In this document: piece after piece, positions 47,512 through 56,725 of the stretch
How positions within the stretch are numbered: the first letter of the stretch is position 1
Layout: the number at the start of each line of letters is the position of its first letter
The notes under the pieces: generated by a model
What the model was told of the DNA's origin: nothing
Databases searched by the model: none
Seen by the model: only the letters and a program-made list of their open reading frames with translations
Program-made: the position numbers and the translations under genes
Assembly: GCA_963736445.1 (NCBI GenBank)
Contig: CAVTOY010000004.1
Location: 62,001 to 126,000 of the forward strand
Direction of reading: 5' to 3'
Source: Thiosocius sp963736445
Lineage (GTDB): Bacteria; Pseudomonadota; Gammaproteobacteria; Chromatiales; Chromatiaceae
Length of the DNA stretch: 64,000 nucleotides

Positions 47512-47940
47512 ATGACGCAAGTCGATTTCTATGTCCTGACACCGCACACCGGTGGCGACCGTTACCAACTCGCGTGCCGAATCGCGGAGAAGGCCCGGCA
47601 GGCGGGCCGCCGTGTCCTGATCCATACGCCGATCGACGCCGAGGCGAAACATATAGACGGTTTACTGTGGACCTTATGGGAGCAGAGTTTTGTACCGCAC
47701 GGCCTGCTTGGCCAGGCCGACCCACAGGTCAATCCAATCCTGATCGGGGATGGCGCCAGCGATATGGAACAGCATCAGGTCTTGATCAACCTGGCAGCCG
47801 AAGTGCCGATGTTCTTCAGTCGCTTCGAACGGCTAATCGAGTGCGTCGATCACGATAGCGCGGTAAAGTCAGCCAGCCGCGACCGCTTCCGCTTCTATCG
47901 CGATCATGGCTACCCGCTAAATACGCACAACATCAGCTGA
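47512..47940 (+). CDS. holC: DNA polymerase III chi subunit
   Basis: Chi links the clamp loader (through psi) to single-stranded DNA-binding protein. The 142-residue protein has VDFYVLTPHTGGDRYQLACRIAEKA (in two stretches), RRVLIHTPIDAEAKHIDGLLW, LIGDGASDMEQHQVLINLA and FFSRFERLIECVDHD. It is 10 bp from pepA, so co-transcribed. The usual valS does not follow. Confidence 0.93.
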   Translation: MTQVDFYVLTPHTGGDRYQLACRIAEKARQAGRRVLIHTPIDAEAKHIDGLLWTLWEQSFVPHGLLGQADPQVNPILIGDGASDMEQHQVLINLAAEVPMFFSRFERLIECVDHDSAVKSASRDRFRFYRDHGYPLNTHNIS

Positions 47941-47948
47941 GTCTGCAT

Positions 47949-48010
47949 CTAGCCTTCATTTCTCACCGACCGGAAAGCAGCTGAGGCACAACAGACTGAA
48001 ACTTCACTGG
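47949..48010. repeat. Possible decayed end of a family-2 repeat
   Basis: CTAGCCTTCATTTCTCACCG resembles the family-2 end (CTAGCCTGGAAATCTCACCA at 57073), and CTGAAACTTCA further on recalls TTGAACTTCA in copy E. It lies in the 146-bp gap between the convergent holC and pnp. Similarity is short; I am not sure it is homologous. Confidence 0.3.
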
Positions 48011-48086
48011 AAAGTGATGAATCGGCGCGTGACCCCAGCTTGACACCCTGTTTCCGCTGCTTCCCTATCCCGGGTAGTATTTCAGG

Positions 48087-50183
48087 TTAAGTCTCTGCCG
48101 CTTCCGATACCGCCTTCATGCTGAGACGGATGCGGCCTTGCTTATCAACCTCCAGTACCTTGACCCTGACACGATCGCCTTCCGACAGCTTGTCACTCAC
48201 CTTCTCGACCCGCTCATCGGAGATCTGGCTGATATGCACCAGACCGTCCTTGCCGGGCAGGATGGTGACAAAGGCGCCGAAATCCATCAGGCGCGCGACG
48301 CGACCCTCGTAGATCGTGCCAACCTCCACATCGGCGGTGATCAGTTCGACCCGCTTGCGCGCTTCGTCACCGGCGTTCTTGTCGACGGAGAAGATCTTGA
48401 CCGTACCGTCATCGCTGATGTCGACGGTAGCGCCGGTTTCTTCGGTAATGGAGCGGATGGTCGTTCCGCCCTTGCCGATCACATCACGAATCTTGTCCGG
48501 GTTGATCTTGAAGGTGACGATGCGCGGTGCATGTTCAGACATCTGTGCACGAGGTGCGTTGATCGCTTTATTCATCTCATCGAGGATATGCAGGCGACCC
48601 GCCTTGGCCTGCCCCAGGGCGACTTCCATAATCTCTCGGGTGATACCGTCGATCTTGATGTCCATCTGCAGCGCATTGATGCCATTGACGGTCCCCGCGA
48701 CCTTGAAGTCCATGTCACCGAGGTGGTCCTCGTCACCGAGGATATCGGTGAGAACGGCGAACTGCTCGCCCTCTTTGATCAGTCCCATGGCAACGCCGGC
48801 GACCGGTGACTTGAGCGGCACACCGGCGTCCATCAACGAAAGGCTGGTCCCGCAGACCGATGCCATTGAAGACGAACCGTTGGACTCGGTAATTTCCGAA
48901 ACGACGCGGATCGAATACGGAAAATCCGCGATCGACGGCATACAGGCAAGGACGCCGCGCTTCGCCAGCCGGCCATGACCGATCTCGCGCCGTTTCGGGC
49001 TGCCCACGCGCCCCAACTCACCGACGCAGAATGGCGGGAAATTGTAGTGCAGCATGAACGCCTCTCTGCGTTCGCCCTCCAAGGCATCGACTATCTGTGA
49101 GTCGCGCTCGGTGCCCAGCGTGGTCACCACCATGGCCTGCGTCTCACCGCGCGTGAACAGCGCCGAGCCGTGAGTGCGCGGCAGGACGCCGGTACGAATG
49201 TTGATCGGCCGCACAGTCTTGGTGTCGCGCCCGTCGATGCGCGGCTCTCCGGCAATAATACGACCGCGGACGATGCTCTTTTTCAGCTTTCCGATCGCGC
49301 CCATGACCTCATCGGCGTCGTAGGCGGGCGATTCACCCTCGCTGAGCTGTGCTTTGGCCGCGGCTATGGTGGCGTCGATAGCCGCATAGCGCTCCATCTT
49401 GTCCGCGATCGTGTAGGCGCTGCTCAGCGCCTCGCCGCAGACCGCTTCAACGGCGGCGCTGAGGGCCTCGTTGGCCGCCGCCTCAGGCACTGCAACGACC
49501 GGCTTGTTGACCTCGGCCGCCAGGTCCTTGATTGCGTCGATCACTACCTGCATCTGCTCGTGACCAAAGAGTACGGCGCCCAGCATTACCTCTTCGGACA
49601 ACTGGTCGGCCTCGGACTCCACCATCAATACCGCGTTATCGGTACCCGCGACGACCAGATCCAGATCGGTTTCGTCACTCAGCCCGGTCGGGCCGTTGAG
49701 GATATATTTGCCGTTCTTGTAACCGACCCGGGCGGCGCCAATCGGTCCCTGAAACGGCGCACCCGAGATCGCCAACGCGGCCGAGGTGCCAATCAGTGCC
49801 GGGATCTCAGGGTCGACGCGCGGATTCAGCGACTTGACTGTGCAGATCACCTGAGTCTCTGCAATAAAATTCTTTGGGAACAGGGGTCGGATCGGACGAT
49901 CGATCAGACGACAGGTAAGAATCTCCTTTTCCGAGGGGCGACCCTCGCGGCGGAAGAACCCACCCGGGATCTTTCCTGCCGCATAGGTCTTCTCCTGATA
50001 GTCGACCGTCAGGGGAAAGAAGTCTCGGCCACTATCGAGATTCTTGTCGAACACCACGGTGGCCAGCACAACTGTGTCTGCCATATTGACAAGCACCGCT
50101 GCGTCCGCCTGACGAGCGATCTCACCCGTCTCTAGCGTCACTGTGTGGTCGCCGAATTGAAACGTCTTTTGTATCGGGGTCAC
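48087..50183 (-). CDS. pnp: Polyribonucleotide nucleotidyltransferase (PNPase)
   Basis: PNPase degrades RNA 3' to 5' by phosphorolysis and works in the degradosome. The start is a GTG at 50183 with GAGGAG before it, giving 698 residues. Two RNase PH domains (GGFFRREGRPSEKEILTCRL; LPRTHGSALFTRGETQAMVV and GDEDHLGDMDFKVAG), a KH domain (FKINPDKIRDVIGKGGTTIR) and an S1 domain (YEGRVARLMDFGAFVTILPG then KDGLVHISQI) are in order. It follows rpsO, the classical pair. Confidence 0.97.
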   Translation of the reverse strand: MTPIQKTFQFGDHTVTLETGEIARQADAAVLVNMADTVVLATVVFDKNLDSGRDFFPLTVDYQEKTYAAGKIPGGFFRREGRPSEKEILTCRLIDRPIRPLFPKNFIAETQVICTVKSLNPRVDPEIPALIGTSAALAISGAPFQGPIGAARVGYKNGKYILNGPTGLSDETDLDLVVAGTDNAVLMVESEADQLSEEVMLGAVLFGHEQMQVVIDAIKDLAAEVNKPVVAVPEAAANEALSAAVEAVCGEALSSAYTIADKMERYAAIDATIAAAKAQLSEGESPAYDADEVMGAIGKLKKSIVRGRIIAGEPRIDGRDTKTVRPINIRTGVLPRTHGSALFTRGETQAMVVTTLGTERDSQIVDALEGERREAFMLHYNFPPFCVGELGRVGSPKRREIGHGRLAKRGVLACMPSIADFPYSIRVVSEITESNGSSSMASVCGTSLSLMDAGVPLKSPVAGVAMGLIKEGEQFAVLTDILGDEDHLGDMDFKVAGTVNGINALQMDIKIDGITREIMEVALGQAKAGRLHILDEMNKAINAPRAQMSEHAPRIVTFKINPDKIRDVIGKGGTTIRSITEETGATVDISDDGTVKIFSVDKNAGDEARKRVELITADVEVGTIYEGRVARLMDFGAFVTILPGKDGLVHISQISDERVEKVSDKLSEGDRVRVKVLEVDKQGRIRLSMKAVSEAAET

Positions 50184-50217
50184 TTGAAACTCCTCAAACC
50201 TAGTGGTGTGTGATCGC

Positions 50218-50487
50218 TTAGCGGCGCAGTCCGAGCCGACCAATTAGCTCTCGGTAGCGTTCTACGTCCTTCGACTTGAGATAATCGAGAAGCTTGCGGC
50301 GCTGGTTGACCAGGCGCACCAGGCCCTGGCGGGAGTGGTGGTCCTTCTTGTGTGTTTGGAAATGTGGCGTCAGTTCGGTAATTCGAGCGGTCAGCAAGGC
50401 CACTTGAACCTCGGTCGAACCCGTGTCTTTGGCATCTTTGCCGTATTCGCTGACGATGGCCTGTTTCTGCTCTGCACTCATTGTCAT
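50218..50487 (-). CDS. rpsO: 30S ribosomal protein S15
   Basis: The 89-residue S15 binds 16S rRNA early in 30S assembly. The ATG at 50487 follows AGGAG at a 7-base distance. Signature GSTEVQVALLTARITELTPH, then HKKDHHSRQGLVRLVNQRRK and LLDYL is complete, as is the C-terminal YRELIGRLGLRR. Upstream is a terminator separating it from truB, so it likely has its own promoter as in Escherichia coli. Confidence 0.98.
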   Translation of the reverse strand: MTMSAEQKQAIVSEYGKDAKDTGSTEVQVALLTARITELTPHFQTHKKDHHSRQGLVRLVNQRRKLLDYLKSKDVERYRELIGRLGLRR

Positions 50488-50560
50488 GACATTTCTCCTG
50501 TCATTCCGCCTTGGTGAGGCCCCCAACAATGAGTTCAGGCAGCCTCGGCAATGGGAAAAC

Positions 50561-50581
50561 AGGGCCGGGTATTGGCCCTGC
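50561..50581 (-). terminator. Terminator-like hairpin between truB and rpsO
   Basis: On the minus strand CAGGGCC-AATACCC-GGCCCTG is followed by TTTT. It lies 44 bp past the truB stop and 74 bp before rpsO, so it ends part of the infB-truB message ahead of the rpsO-pnp unit. Confidence 0.65.
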
Positions 50582-50624
50582 GCCGATTTAAGGTCGCGTA
50601 TTCTGGCTTAATTTCACCGATCTG

Positions 50625-51542
50625 TCAGCCTCCGGTCATTAGGCGCTTGGGGGCGATACGCCCATCGTCCTGCACCTCACCTACTGCCAGGAACCGCTCG
50701 GCATGGTACACCCGCACCCAGCCTTGCGTCGGCGCCTTCGGCACCAGCACCGCCTGACCCTGTTTGAGATAGAAGGCGGCATCCCCGCCGACCTGCACCT
50801 CTGGCCAATCGCTCAGGGCGGTATCGATCGGCAGCAGCAGGGCGTCGAGCGCCGCCTGACCCAGAGACGCGGCACGTTCGACCGCCTCCATGGTGTGCAT
50901 GGGGAGGTGCTTGTAAGGCCCGACGCCGGTGCGCCGCAACGCGCTCACGTGCGCGCCACAGCCCAGTGCCTCACCGATGTCTTCAGCGAGAGTACGGACA
51001 TAAGTTCCCTTGGAGCAATGTACGTGCAGCTCAAACTCCGGCAGATCGACTTCCCCCAACGTCAGATCATGGATCCTGACCCTGCGTAGCTCTCGCTCGA
51101 CCTCAACGCCCTCACGGGCCAGCTCATACAGACGTTTGCCCTTGTGCTTGAGCGCAGAGTACATCGGCGGGAGCTGCTCGATCTCGCCAACGAAGTCCGC
51201 GAGTACCTCTTCTATGCGCTGCTGCGTCACGCCCATCAGTGGGCGGCTCCGCAGGATGTCGCCTTCGGCATCGCCGGTGGCGGTGGTCTCGCCCAATTTC
51301 AGCCTAAAGCGGTAGTACTTGTCGGCATCCAGGAGAAAGGCTGAGAGCTTGGTGGCATCACCGAAACAGATCGGCAGCATGCCGTCCGCCAGGGGATCGA
51401 GGCTGCCCGTGTGTCCGGCCTTGCGCGCATCATATAAACGCTTCACGCGCTGCAGCGCTTGATTGGAACTTAGCCCAAGCGGTTTATCCAGAAGCAGTAT
51501 GCCGCTGACGGGGCGACCACGGGCGCGTCCACGTCGCCCCAT
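50625..51542 (-). CDS. truB: tRNA pseudouridine-55 synthase
   Basis: TruB makes pseudouridine 55 in the T-loop of tRNAs. The 305-residue product has GILLLDKPLGLSSNQALQRV, the catalytic Asp49 in GHTGSLDPLADGMLPICFG, YRFRLKLGETTATGDAEGDI and CSKGTYVRTLAEDIGEALGC. The C-terminal PUA-like portion is present (YLKQGQAVLVP). It follows rbfA by 2 bp. Confidence 0.97.
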   Translation of the reverse strand: MGRRGRARGRPVSGILLLDKPLGLSSNQALQRVKRLYDARKAGHTGSLDPLADGMLPICFGDATKLSAFLLDADKYYRFRLKLGETTATGDAEGDILRSRPLMGVTQQRIEEVLADFVGEIEQLPPMYSALKHKGKRLYELAREGVEVERELRRVRIHDLTLGEVDLPEFELHVHCSKGTYVRTLAEDIGEALGCGAHVSALRRTGVGPYKHLPMHTMEAVERAASLGQAALDALLLPIDTALSDWPEVQVGGDAAFYLKQGQAVLVPKAPTQGWVRVYHAERFLAVGEVQDDGRIAPKRLMTGG

Positions 51543-51544
51543 AC

Positions 51545-51907
51545 TCAGTCACCGTGTCCCTGATCTTTGGCCACCGCCTGGTCGATCAACGACGAGAGGC
51601 GTATCCCGGTCTCGATCGACTTGTCGTAGACGAAGGCCAGCCGTGGCACTACCCGAAGCATCATTTTATCTGCCAGACGGCGGCGAAGAAATGCGGCGGC
51701 CTTGTTCAGCGCTGCAGCCGTGGTCTTGGACTGCGCCGAGTCCATGACGGTAAAGTACACTTTCGCGTGGGATAGATCGCGCACCACACGAACTTCCTGG
51801 ATAGTGACCCCCGACAGCCTCGGATCCCGGGCCTCGTCGCGCAGCAGCAAGGCGAGCTCACGATGTATCTCGGCGCCAACGCGCTCTTCACGCCCGAATT
51901 CGTGCAT
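51545..51907 (-). CDS. rbfA: 30S ribosome-binding factor A
   Basis: RbfA assists late 30S maturation and cold adaptation. The 120-residue KH-type protein has RVGAEIHRELALLLRDEARD, VTIQEVRVVRDLSHAKVYFT and FLRRRLADKMMLRVVPRLAF followed by VYDKSIE. Position between infB and truB is invariant in gammaproteobacteria. Confidence 0.96.
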   Translation of the reverse strand: MHEFGREERVGAEIHRELALLLRDEARDPRLSGVTIQEVRVVRDLSHAKVYFTVMDSAQSKTTAAALNKAAAFLRRRLADKMMLRVVPRLAFVYDKSIETGIRLSSLIDQAVAKDQGHGD

Positions 51908-51929
51908 CAGCGCTCTCTATCCGAAACAA

Positions 51930-54506
51930 TCAGAGCTCGCGCGCGATTTCCACGCGCTCGAAGACCTCGATCTGATCGCCTGGCTTGACGTCGTTGTAGT
52001 TCTTGACGCCGATGCCGCACTCGGTGCCGGCCTTTACCTCGCTGACATCATCCTTGAAGCGGCGCAGGGACTCGAGCTCGCCCTCGAACACGACGACGTT
52101 ATCGCGCAGCACGCGGATCGGGCTTTGTCGCTTGACTGCGCCCTCGACCACCATGCAGCCGGCAATTGCACCGAGCTTCGAGGAACGAAATACGTCACGA
52201 ACCTCGGCCAATCCGATGATCTCCTCTTTGATGAGCGGTGAAAGCAGGCCGGAGATCGCCTTTTTGACGTCATCGATGACCTCGTAAATGATGCTGTAGT
52301 AACGTAGATCGAGACCATGCTCTTCAACCACGCGTCGCGCCGTGGCATCGGCGCGTACATTAAAGCCGATCAGGATGGCGTTTGAGGTGACCGCCAGGTT
52401 GGCATCCGACTCGGTGATTCCACCGACCCCGGAGGCAACGATCCGCACTTTGGCCTCGTCGGTTTCGATCTTCAGCAGCGATTCGCGCAAGGCTTCCACG
52501 GAGCCCTGCACATCGGCCTTGACGATGAGATTGACGTAAGCGATCTCGCCCTCCGCCATCTGCGAGAACAGCTGATCGAGCTTGGTGGCCTTCTGCTCCG
52601 CGAGACGTGAATCACGATGGCGAACGCGGCGCAGCTCGGCAACTTCGCGGGCCTTTTTCTCATCCGGCAGGGCGATCAGATCATCCCCGGCGGACGGTGT
52701 GCCCGACAGGCCCAGCACCTGAACCGGAATCGACGGCCCCGCCTGTTCCACCGACTTGCCGTCTTCGTCGAACATTGCACGCACGCGCCCGAACTCGGCG
52801 CCTGAGACCACGGCATCACCGCGTTTCAGCGTGCCGGACTGGACCAGCACGGTCGCTACCGGCCCGCGCCCTTTATCGAGACTGGATTCGACAATGATGC
52901 CGCGTGCCAGCCCTTCATGGACGGCTCTTAGTTCCAGCACCTCTGACTGCAGCAGCACGGCCTCGAGAAGCTGATCAATACCTTCGCCAGTCTTGGCAGA
53001 GACCTTGATGAATTGCATGTCGCCGCCCCACTCCTCTGGCACGACCTCTTCCGCGACGAGTTCTTGCATCACACGATCAGGATTTGCCTCCGGCTTGTCC
53101 ATCTTGTTCACGGCGACGACGATGGGAACCTGCGCCGCCCGTGCATGCTGAACCGCCTCTTTGGTCTGTGGCATCACACCGTCGTCTGCCGCCACCACGA
53201 GGATGACGATATCGGTTGCCTGGGCGCCGCGCGCGCGCATAGCCGAAAATGCGGCGTGGCCCGGCGTATCCAAGAACGAGATCATCCCGCGGCTGGTCTC
53301 GACGTGATAGGCGCCGATATGCTGGGTGATGCCACCCGCCTCGCCAGCGGCGACCCGGGTGGTGCGAATGTGGTCGAGCAGCGAGGTCTTGCCGTGATCG
53401 ACATGGCCCATGATGGTCACCACCGGCGCGCGGGGCGACAGCTCGCCTTTTTGAACATCTTCTGCGGCCGTAAGGATCTCCTCTTCGACGTCCTCTAACT
53501 TCTCCGCGACGGCGCTGTGGCCCATCTCCTCGACCAGCAGTATCGCCGTTTCCTGATCGAGAACCTGATTGATGGTTACCATCATGCCCATCTTCATTAA
53601 GGACTTGATGACCTCGCCCGCCTTCACAGACATGCGCTGTGCAAGCTCGCCGACCGAGATGCTCTCGGGAACGGGGACGTCCTTGATCACTGGCGCCGTG
53701 GGACGCTGAAATCCGTGTTGGGAATCTGCACTACTCGCTGCCACACGTGCCGCCTTGCGTCCGGCCTTGCCGCTGCGCTGGCCGCGCTTGCCGGATGCCA
53801 CATGCAGCTCACGGCGCCCCGGTCGGCCGTGCGCAGCTGGGCCCGAGTCACGCTCGCGCTTACCCTTCTTCGAGGGTTTATCGCCAGCCTTGCGCTGCTC
53901 GGCCTCTTGCAACGCGCGGCGCTGTAGTTCGGCCTCGGCGCGCGCCTGTTCCGCCGCCTGGCGACGCAACTCTTCTTCCGCAGCAACCTTGGTTTCCTCA
54001 GACTGGCGGCGTTCGGCCTCCTCGGCCTCACGCCGCGCCTCCTCGGCGCGGCGTCGGGCTTCCGTCTCTTCCTCAACCTGACGACGCTGCTCCGCCTGTT
54101 CGGCCAGGGCGCGCTTGGCATCTTCCGCCTGGCGCAGCAGCTCCTCTTGGCTGGACTCATCTTCGGTCTTAGGTTTTGTGACCGCGCGCTTGCGACGCAC
54201 CTCGACACTAACGGTCTTACCTGCACGTGCGGCGGCGCTGCGCGCTGTCACCCGACCGCTGACCGGCTGGTGTAGCTCCGTGGTGGTCTTACGTTTGAGC
54301 GCGACCTTGCGCGCCCCGGTGCCGCCTGCCGCCTCGCGTTTGCCGTGGCTTCGCCGCAGGTGATTGAGCAAGTCCATTTTTTCCTGCTCGGTGATGATGT
54401 CTTCGGCTCCTTGCTTGGACACGCCCGCGTCGCTCAGCTGTTTAAGCAGCCGATCGACTGGGATGCCAACGTCAGTGGCGAGCTGGCTGACCGTGACTTC
54501 ACTCAT
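51930..54506 (-). CDS. infB: Translation initiation factor IF-2
   Basis: This GTPase brings fMet-tRNA to the 30S P site. The 858-residue protein has the IF2_N domain (VSQLATDVGIPVDRLLKQLS), a Glu/Ala/Arg-rich coiled linker (~residues 60-250), a second IF2_N (ISVGELAQRMSVKAGEVIKS), then the G domain: G1 GHVDHGKTSLLDH, G3 DTPGHAAFS, G4 NKMDKPEANPD. Domains II-IV follow to the C-terminal QIEVFERVEIARE. AAGGGGATC precedes the start. It is 12 bp from nusA. Confidence 0.98.
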   Translation of the reverse strand: MSEVTVSQLATDVGIPVDRLLKQLSDAGVSKQGAEDIITEQEKMDLLNHLRRSHGKREAAGGTGARKVALKRKTTTELHQPVSGRVTARSAAARAGKTVSVEVRRKRAVTKPKTEDESSQEELLRQAEDAKRALAEQAEQRRQVEEETEARRRAEEARREAEEAERRQSEETKVAAEEELRRQAAEQARAEAELQRRALQEAEQRKAGDKPSKKGKRERDSGPAAHGRPGRRELHVASGKRGQRSGKAGRKAARVAASSADSQHGFQRPTAPVIKDVPVPESISVGELAQRMSVKAGEVIKSLMKMGMMVTINQVLDQETAILLVEEMGHSAVAEKLEDVEEEILTAAEDVQKGELSPRAPVVTIMGHVDHGKTSLLDHIRTTRVAAGEAGGITQHIGAYHVETSRGMISFLDTPGHAAFSAMRARGAQATDIVILVVAADDGVMPQTKEAVQHARAAQVPIVVAVNKMDKPEANPDRVMQELVAEEVVPEEWGGDMQFIKVSAKTGEGIDQLLEAVLLQSEVLELRAVHEGLARGIIVESSLDKGRGPVATVLVQSGTLKRGDAVVSGAEFGRVRAMFDEDGKSVEQAGPSIPVQVLGLSGTPSAGDDLIALPDEKKAREVAELRRVRHRDSRLAEQKATKLDQLFSQMAEGEIAYVNLIVKADVQGSVEALRESLLKIETDEAKVRIVASGVGGITESDANLAVTSNAILIGFNVRADATARRVVEEHGLDLRYYSIIYEVIDDVKKAISGLLSPLIKEEIIGLAEVRDVFRSSKLGAIAGCMVVEGAVKRQSPIRVLRDNVVVFEGELESLRRFKDDVSEVKAGTECGIGVKNYNDVKPGDQIEVFERVEIAREL

Positions 54507-54518
54507 ATTCGATCCCCT

Positions 54519-56022
54519 TTACTCGGCACTCTCTGCAAACCAAGGCGCACGCGCCGTCATGATCAACACACCGGCGCGCTCCTCATCCATCCCCTCGACC
54601 TCGAGCACCTCGTCAATCGATTGCTCTGCCAGGTCCTCCATGCTGACCACACCGCGCGAGGCGAGCTGATAAGCCAGTTTGCGATCCATCCCTTCCATCG
54701 TCAGCAGATCTTCGGCAGGCTCGACGTCGCCGAGCACCTCTTCCTTGGCTATTGCACGCGTCAGCAGGGCATCCTTGGCCCGGTTGCGCAATTCATCGAT
54801 GATCTCCCGATCGAACTCCTCAATCGCCGCCATCTCGGCGTCATCGACGTAGGCAATCTCATCGATGCTGGTGAAACCTTCCTGCACCAGTATCGCGGCG
54901 ACTTCCTCGTCGACATCCAACTGCTCCATGAACTGTTGAATGTGGTCCTGAGCCTCGGCCTCGCTTTTCTCGGCCGCCTGTTCCTCGCTCATCACGTTGA
55001 GTTCCCAGCCGGTCAACTGACTGGCCAGGCGGACATTCTGCCCACCGCGACCAATCGCTTGAGACAGGTTTTCGTCCTTCACCGCAACGTCCATGCTGTG
55101 CGCATCTTCGTCTACGACGATCGAGGTGACATCCGCCGGCGACATCGCATTGATCACGAACTGCGCCGGATTGTCGTTCCAAAGAATGATGTCGACCCGT
55201 TCGCCCCCAAGCTCATTCGAAACCGCCTGCACACGTGAACCGCGCATTCCTACACAGGCGCCCACGGGATCGATGCGGGGGTCGTTGGTGCGCACCGCAA
55301 TCTTCGCCCGAAGTCCGGGGTCACGTGCGGCACCGATGATTTCGATCAGCCCCTCGCCGACCTCAGGCACCTCCAGTTTGAACAGCTGGATCAACAGCTC
55401 TGGGGAAGTCCTCGATACGAACAGCTGCGGGCCGCGCTGCTCGGAGCGCACGTCATAGAGGTAGCCGCGCAGGCGATCTCCGGCGCGCACGGCCTCTTTC
55501 GGGATAACCTCGCTCTTGGGCACCAGCGCCTCGGCGTTGTTGCCCAGATCGAGAACGATGGACCCGCGATCAGCACGTTTCACTATCCCGGTGATGAGTT
55601 CACCAACCCGATCCTGATAGGCCTCCACCACTTTTGCGCGCTCGGCCTCGCGAACTTTCTGAACGATGACCTGCTTGGCTGTCTGTGCGGCGATGCGCCC
55701 GAAGGCAATCGAGTCGATTTCATCTTCGACATAGTCGCCCGGTTCGAACTTCGGGATCTTCTGAACGCGCGGCAGACAGCGTAATCTCGGTAATCGGGTT
55801 CTCCAGGACCGGCGTCTCGGCATCGTCCACTATCAGCCAGCGCCGAAAGGTCTCGTAGTCTCCCGTGGTGCGATCGATTGCGACCCGTACCTCGATTTCG
55901 CCGCCGTTTTTCTTCCGCGTTGCCGATGCCAGGGCTGCCTCTATCGCCTCGAAAATAATCTCTTTTTCGACGCCCTTTTCATTGGATACCGCATCCACAA
56001 CGAGCAAGATCTCTTTGTTCAT
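54519..56022 (-). CDS. nusA: Transcription termination/antitermination factor NusA, one frameshift
   Basis: NusA binds RNA polymerase and modulates pausing, termination and antitermination. Start ATG 56022 opens MNKEILLVVDAVSNEKGVEK; the frame holds to ITEITLSAAR and then changes near 55775, where VQKIPKFEPGDYVEDEIDSI continues in another frame after a missing base. S1 (VGELITGIVKRADRGSIVLD), KH1/KH2 (RIDPVGACVGMRGSRVQAVS; LSQAIGRGGQNVRLASQLTG) and two C-terminal acidic repeats are intact. The gene is essential in most bacteria, so the break must be a sequence error or be suppressed. Confidence 0.95.
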
Positions 56023-56037
56023 CGCTCCGCCTTCCAC

Positions 56038-56496
56038 CTAAAACTGATGTACCAACCGCGCTGAGGAGATCTGTGCAATCGGCAATCGCACCGGTTCCTC
56101 CTCCACCTTCAGCAACACGTCGTCACCATCTACTCCGAGAATGGTCCCTTTGTAGTTGCTTCTGCCATTCACTGCAGCATGCAGCTTGATCCGCGCCGCT
56201 TCGCCGGCAAAACGCTCGAAATGCGCCTTTTCGAACAACGGCCGGTCGAGTCCGGGGGATGACACCTCGAGCGCATACCCGCCGCGAATCGGATCTTCCA
56301 CATCCAGCACACCGCTCACCTGGTGGCTGACCTTTTCGCAGTCGCCCAGGCCGATACCGCCCTCTCGGTCGATATAGATCCTCAGCAGGTGACCCGCCGT
56401 CGGTCGCGATAAATACTCTACGCCGACCAACTCGTAACCGAGCGCATCGACTGCGCTCTGAACCAAGGCCGTCAACTGGGGTGGTGCCTTGCGCAT
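56038..56496 (-). CDS. rimP: Ribosome maturation factor RimP
   Basis: RimP helps assemble the 30S subunit. The 152-residue protein starts at the ATG at 56496, with AGGA close before it, as MRKAPPQLTALVQSAVDALG. It has YELVGVEYLSRPTAGHLLRI, YIDREGGIGLGDCEKVSHQV and YALEVSSPGLDRPLFEKAHF, then the C-terminal SH3-like domain. It heads the nusA-infB operon. The frame also runs 29 codons upstream through the leader terminators, but that is unlikely to be translated. Confidence 0.95.
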   Translation of the reverse strand: MRKAPPQLTALVQSAVDALGYELVGVEYLSRPTAGHLLRIYIDREGGIGLGDCEKVSHQVSGVLDVEDPIRGGYALEVSSPGLDRPLFEKAHFERFAGEAARIKLHAAVNGRSNYKGTILGVDGDDVLLKVEEEPVRLPIAQISSARLVHQF

Positions 56497-56502
56497 ATTC
56501 CT

Positions 56503-56531
56503 AAAAACAAAAAATGGGCCAGCGGCCCATT
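56503..56531 (-). terminator. Leader terminator immediately before rimP
   Basis: On the minus strand AATGGGCC-GCT-GGCCCATT is followed by a T6-G-T5 tract that ends 6 bases before the rimP ATG and runs into its AGGA ribosome site. With the hairpin at 56572-56595 it makes two tandem terminators in one leader, so operon expression must depend on read-through. Confidence 0.8.
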
Positions 56532-56571
56532 CCTGAATCCCTCGCACCCAAATCCGGCGCTCTACGATATG

Positions 56572-56595
56572 AAAAAACCCCATCGCTGGGGTTTT
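56572..56595 (-). terminator. First leader terminator upstream of rimP
   Basis: On the minus strand AAAACCCC-AGCGAT-GGGGTTTT is followed by TT then CATATC: an 8-bp stem with a T6 tail. It lies ~65 bp after the predicted promoter start. Confidence 0.75.
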
Positions 56596-56661
56596 CCAGG
56601 ATGCGGCCCCTGGAGAACCGCGGCTGTCCCGGGAATCATCGCCCTTTCGACAGCGGCCCGA

Positions 56662-56689
56662 ATTCTAACAGAGTTGGCGATATCGTCAA
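56662..56689 (-). promoter_or_regulatory. Probable promoter of the rimP-nusA-infB operon
   Basis: On the minus strand TTGACG (56684-56689), 16 bp, then TAGAAT (56662-56667). A transcript from here would have a ~160-base leader containing both terminators before rimP. Confidence 0.55.
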
Positions 56690-56725
56690 ATGCCAAAACC
56701 GCTCGGGCAGGGTGGCAACGGGGTC

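Noticed and set aside
49170..50135. A 321-codon plus-strand frame
   Set aside because: It is antisense to pnp; low-complexity, Arg/Asp-rich, no start signal.
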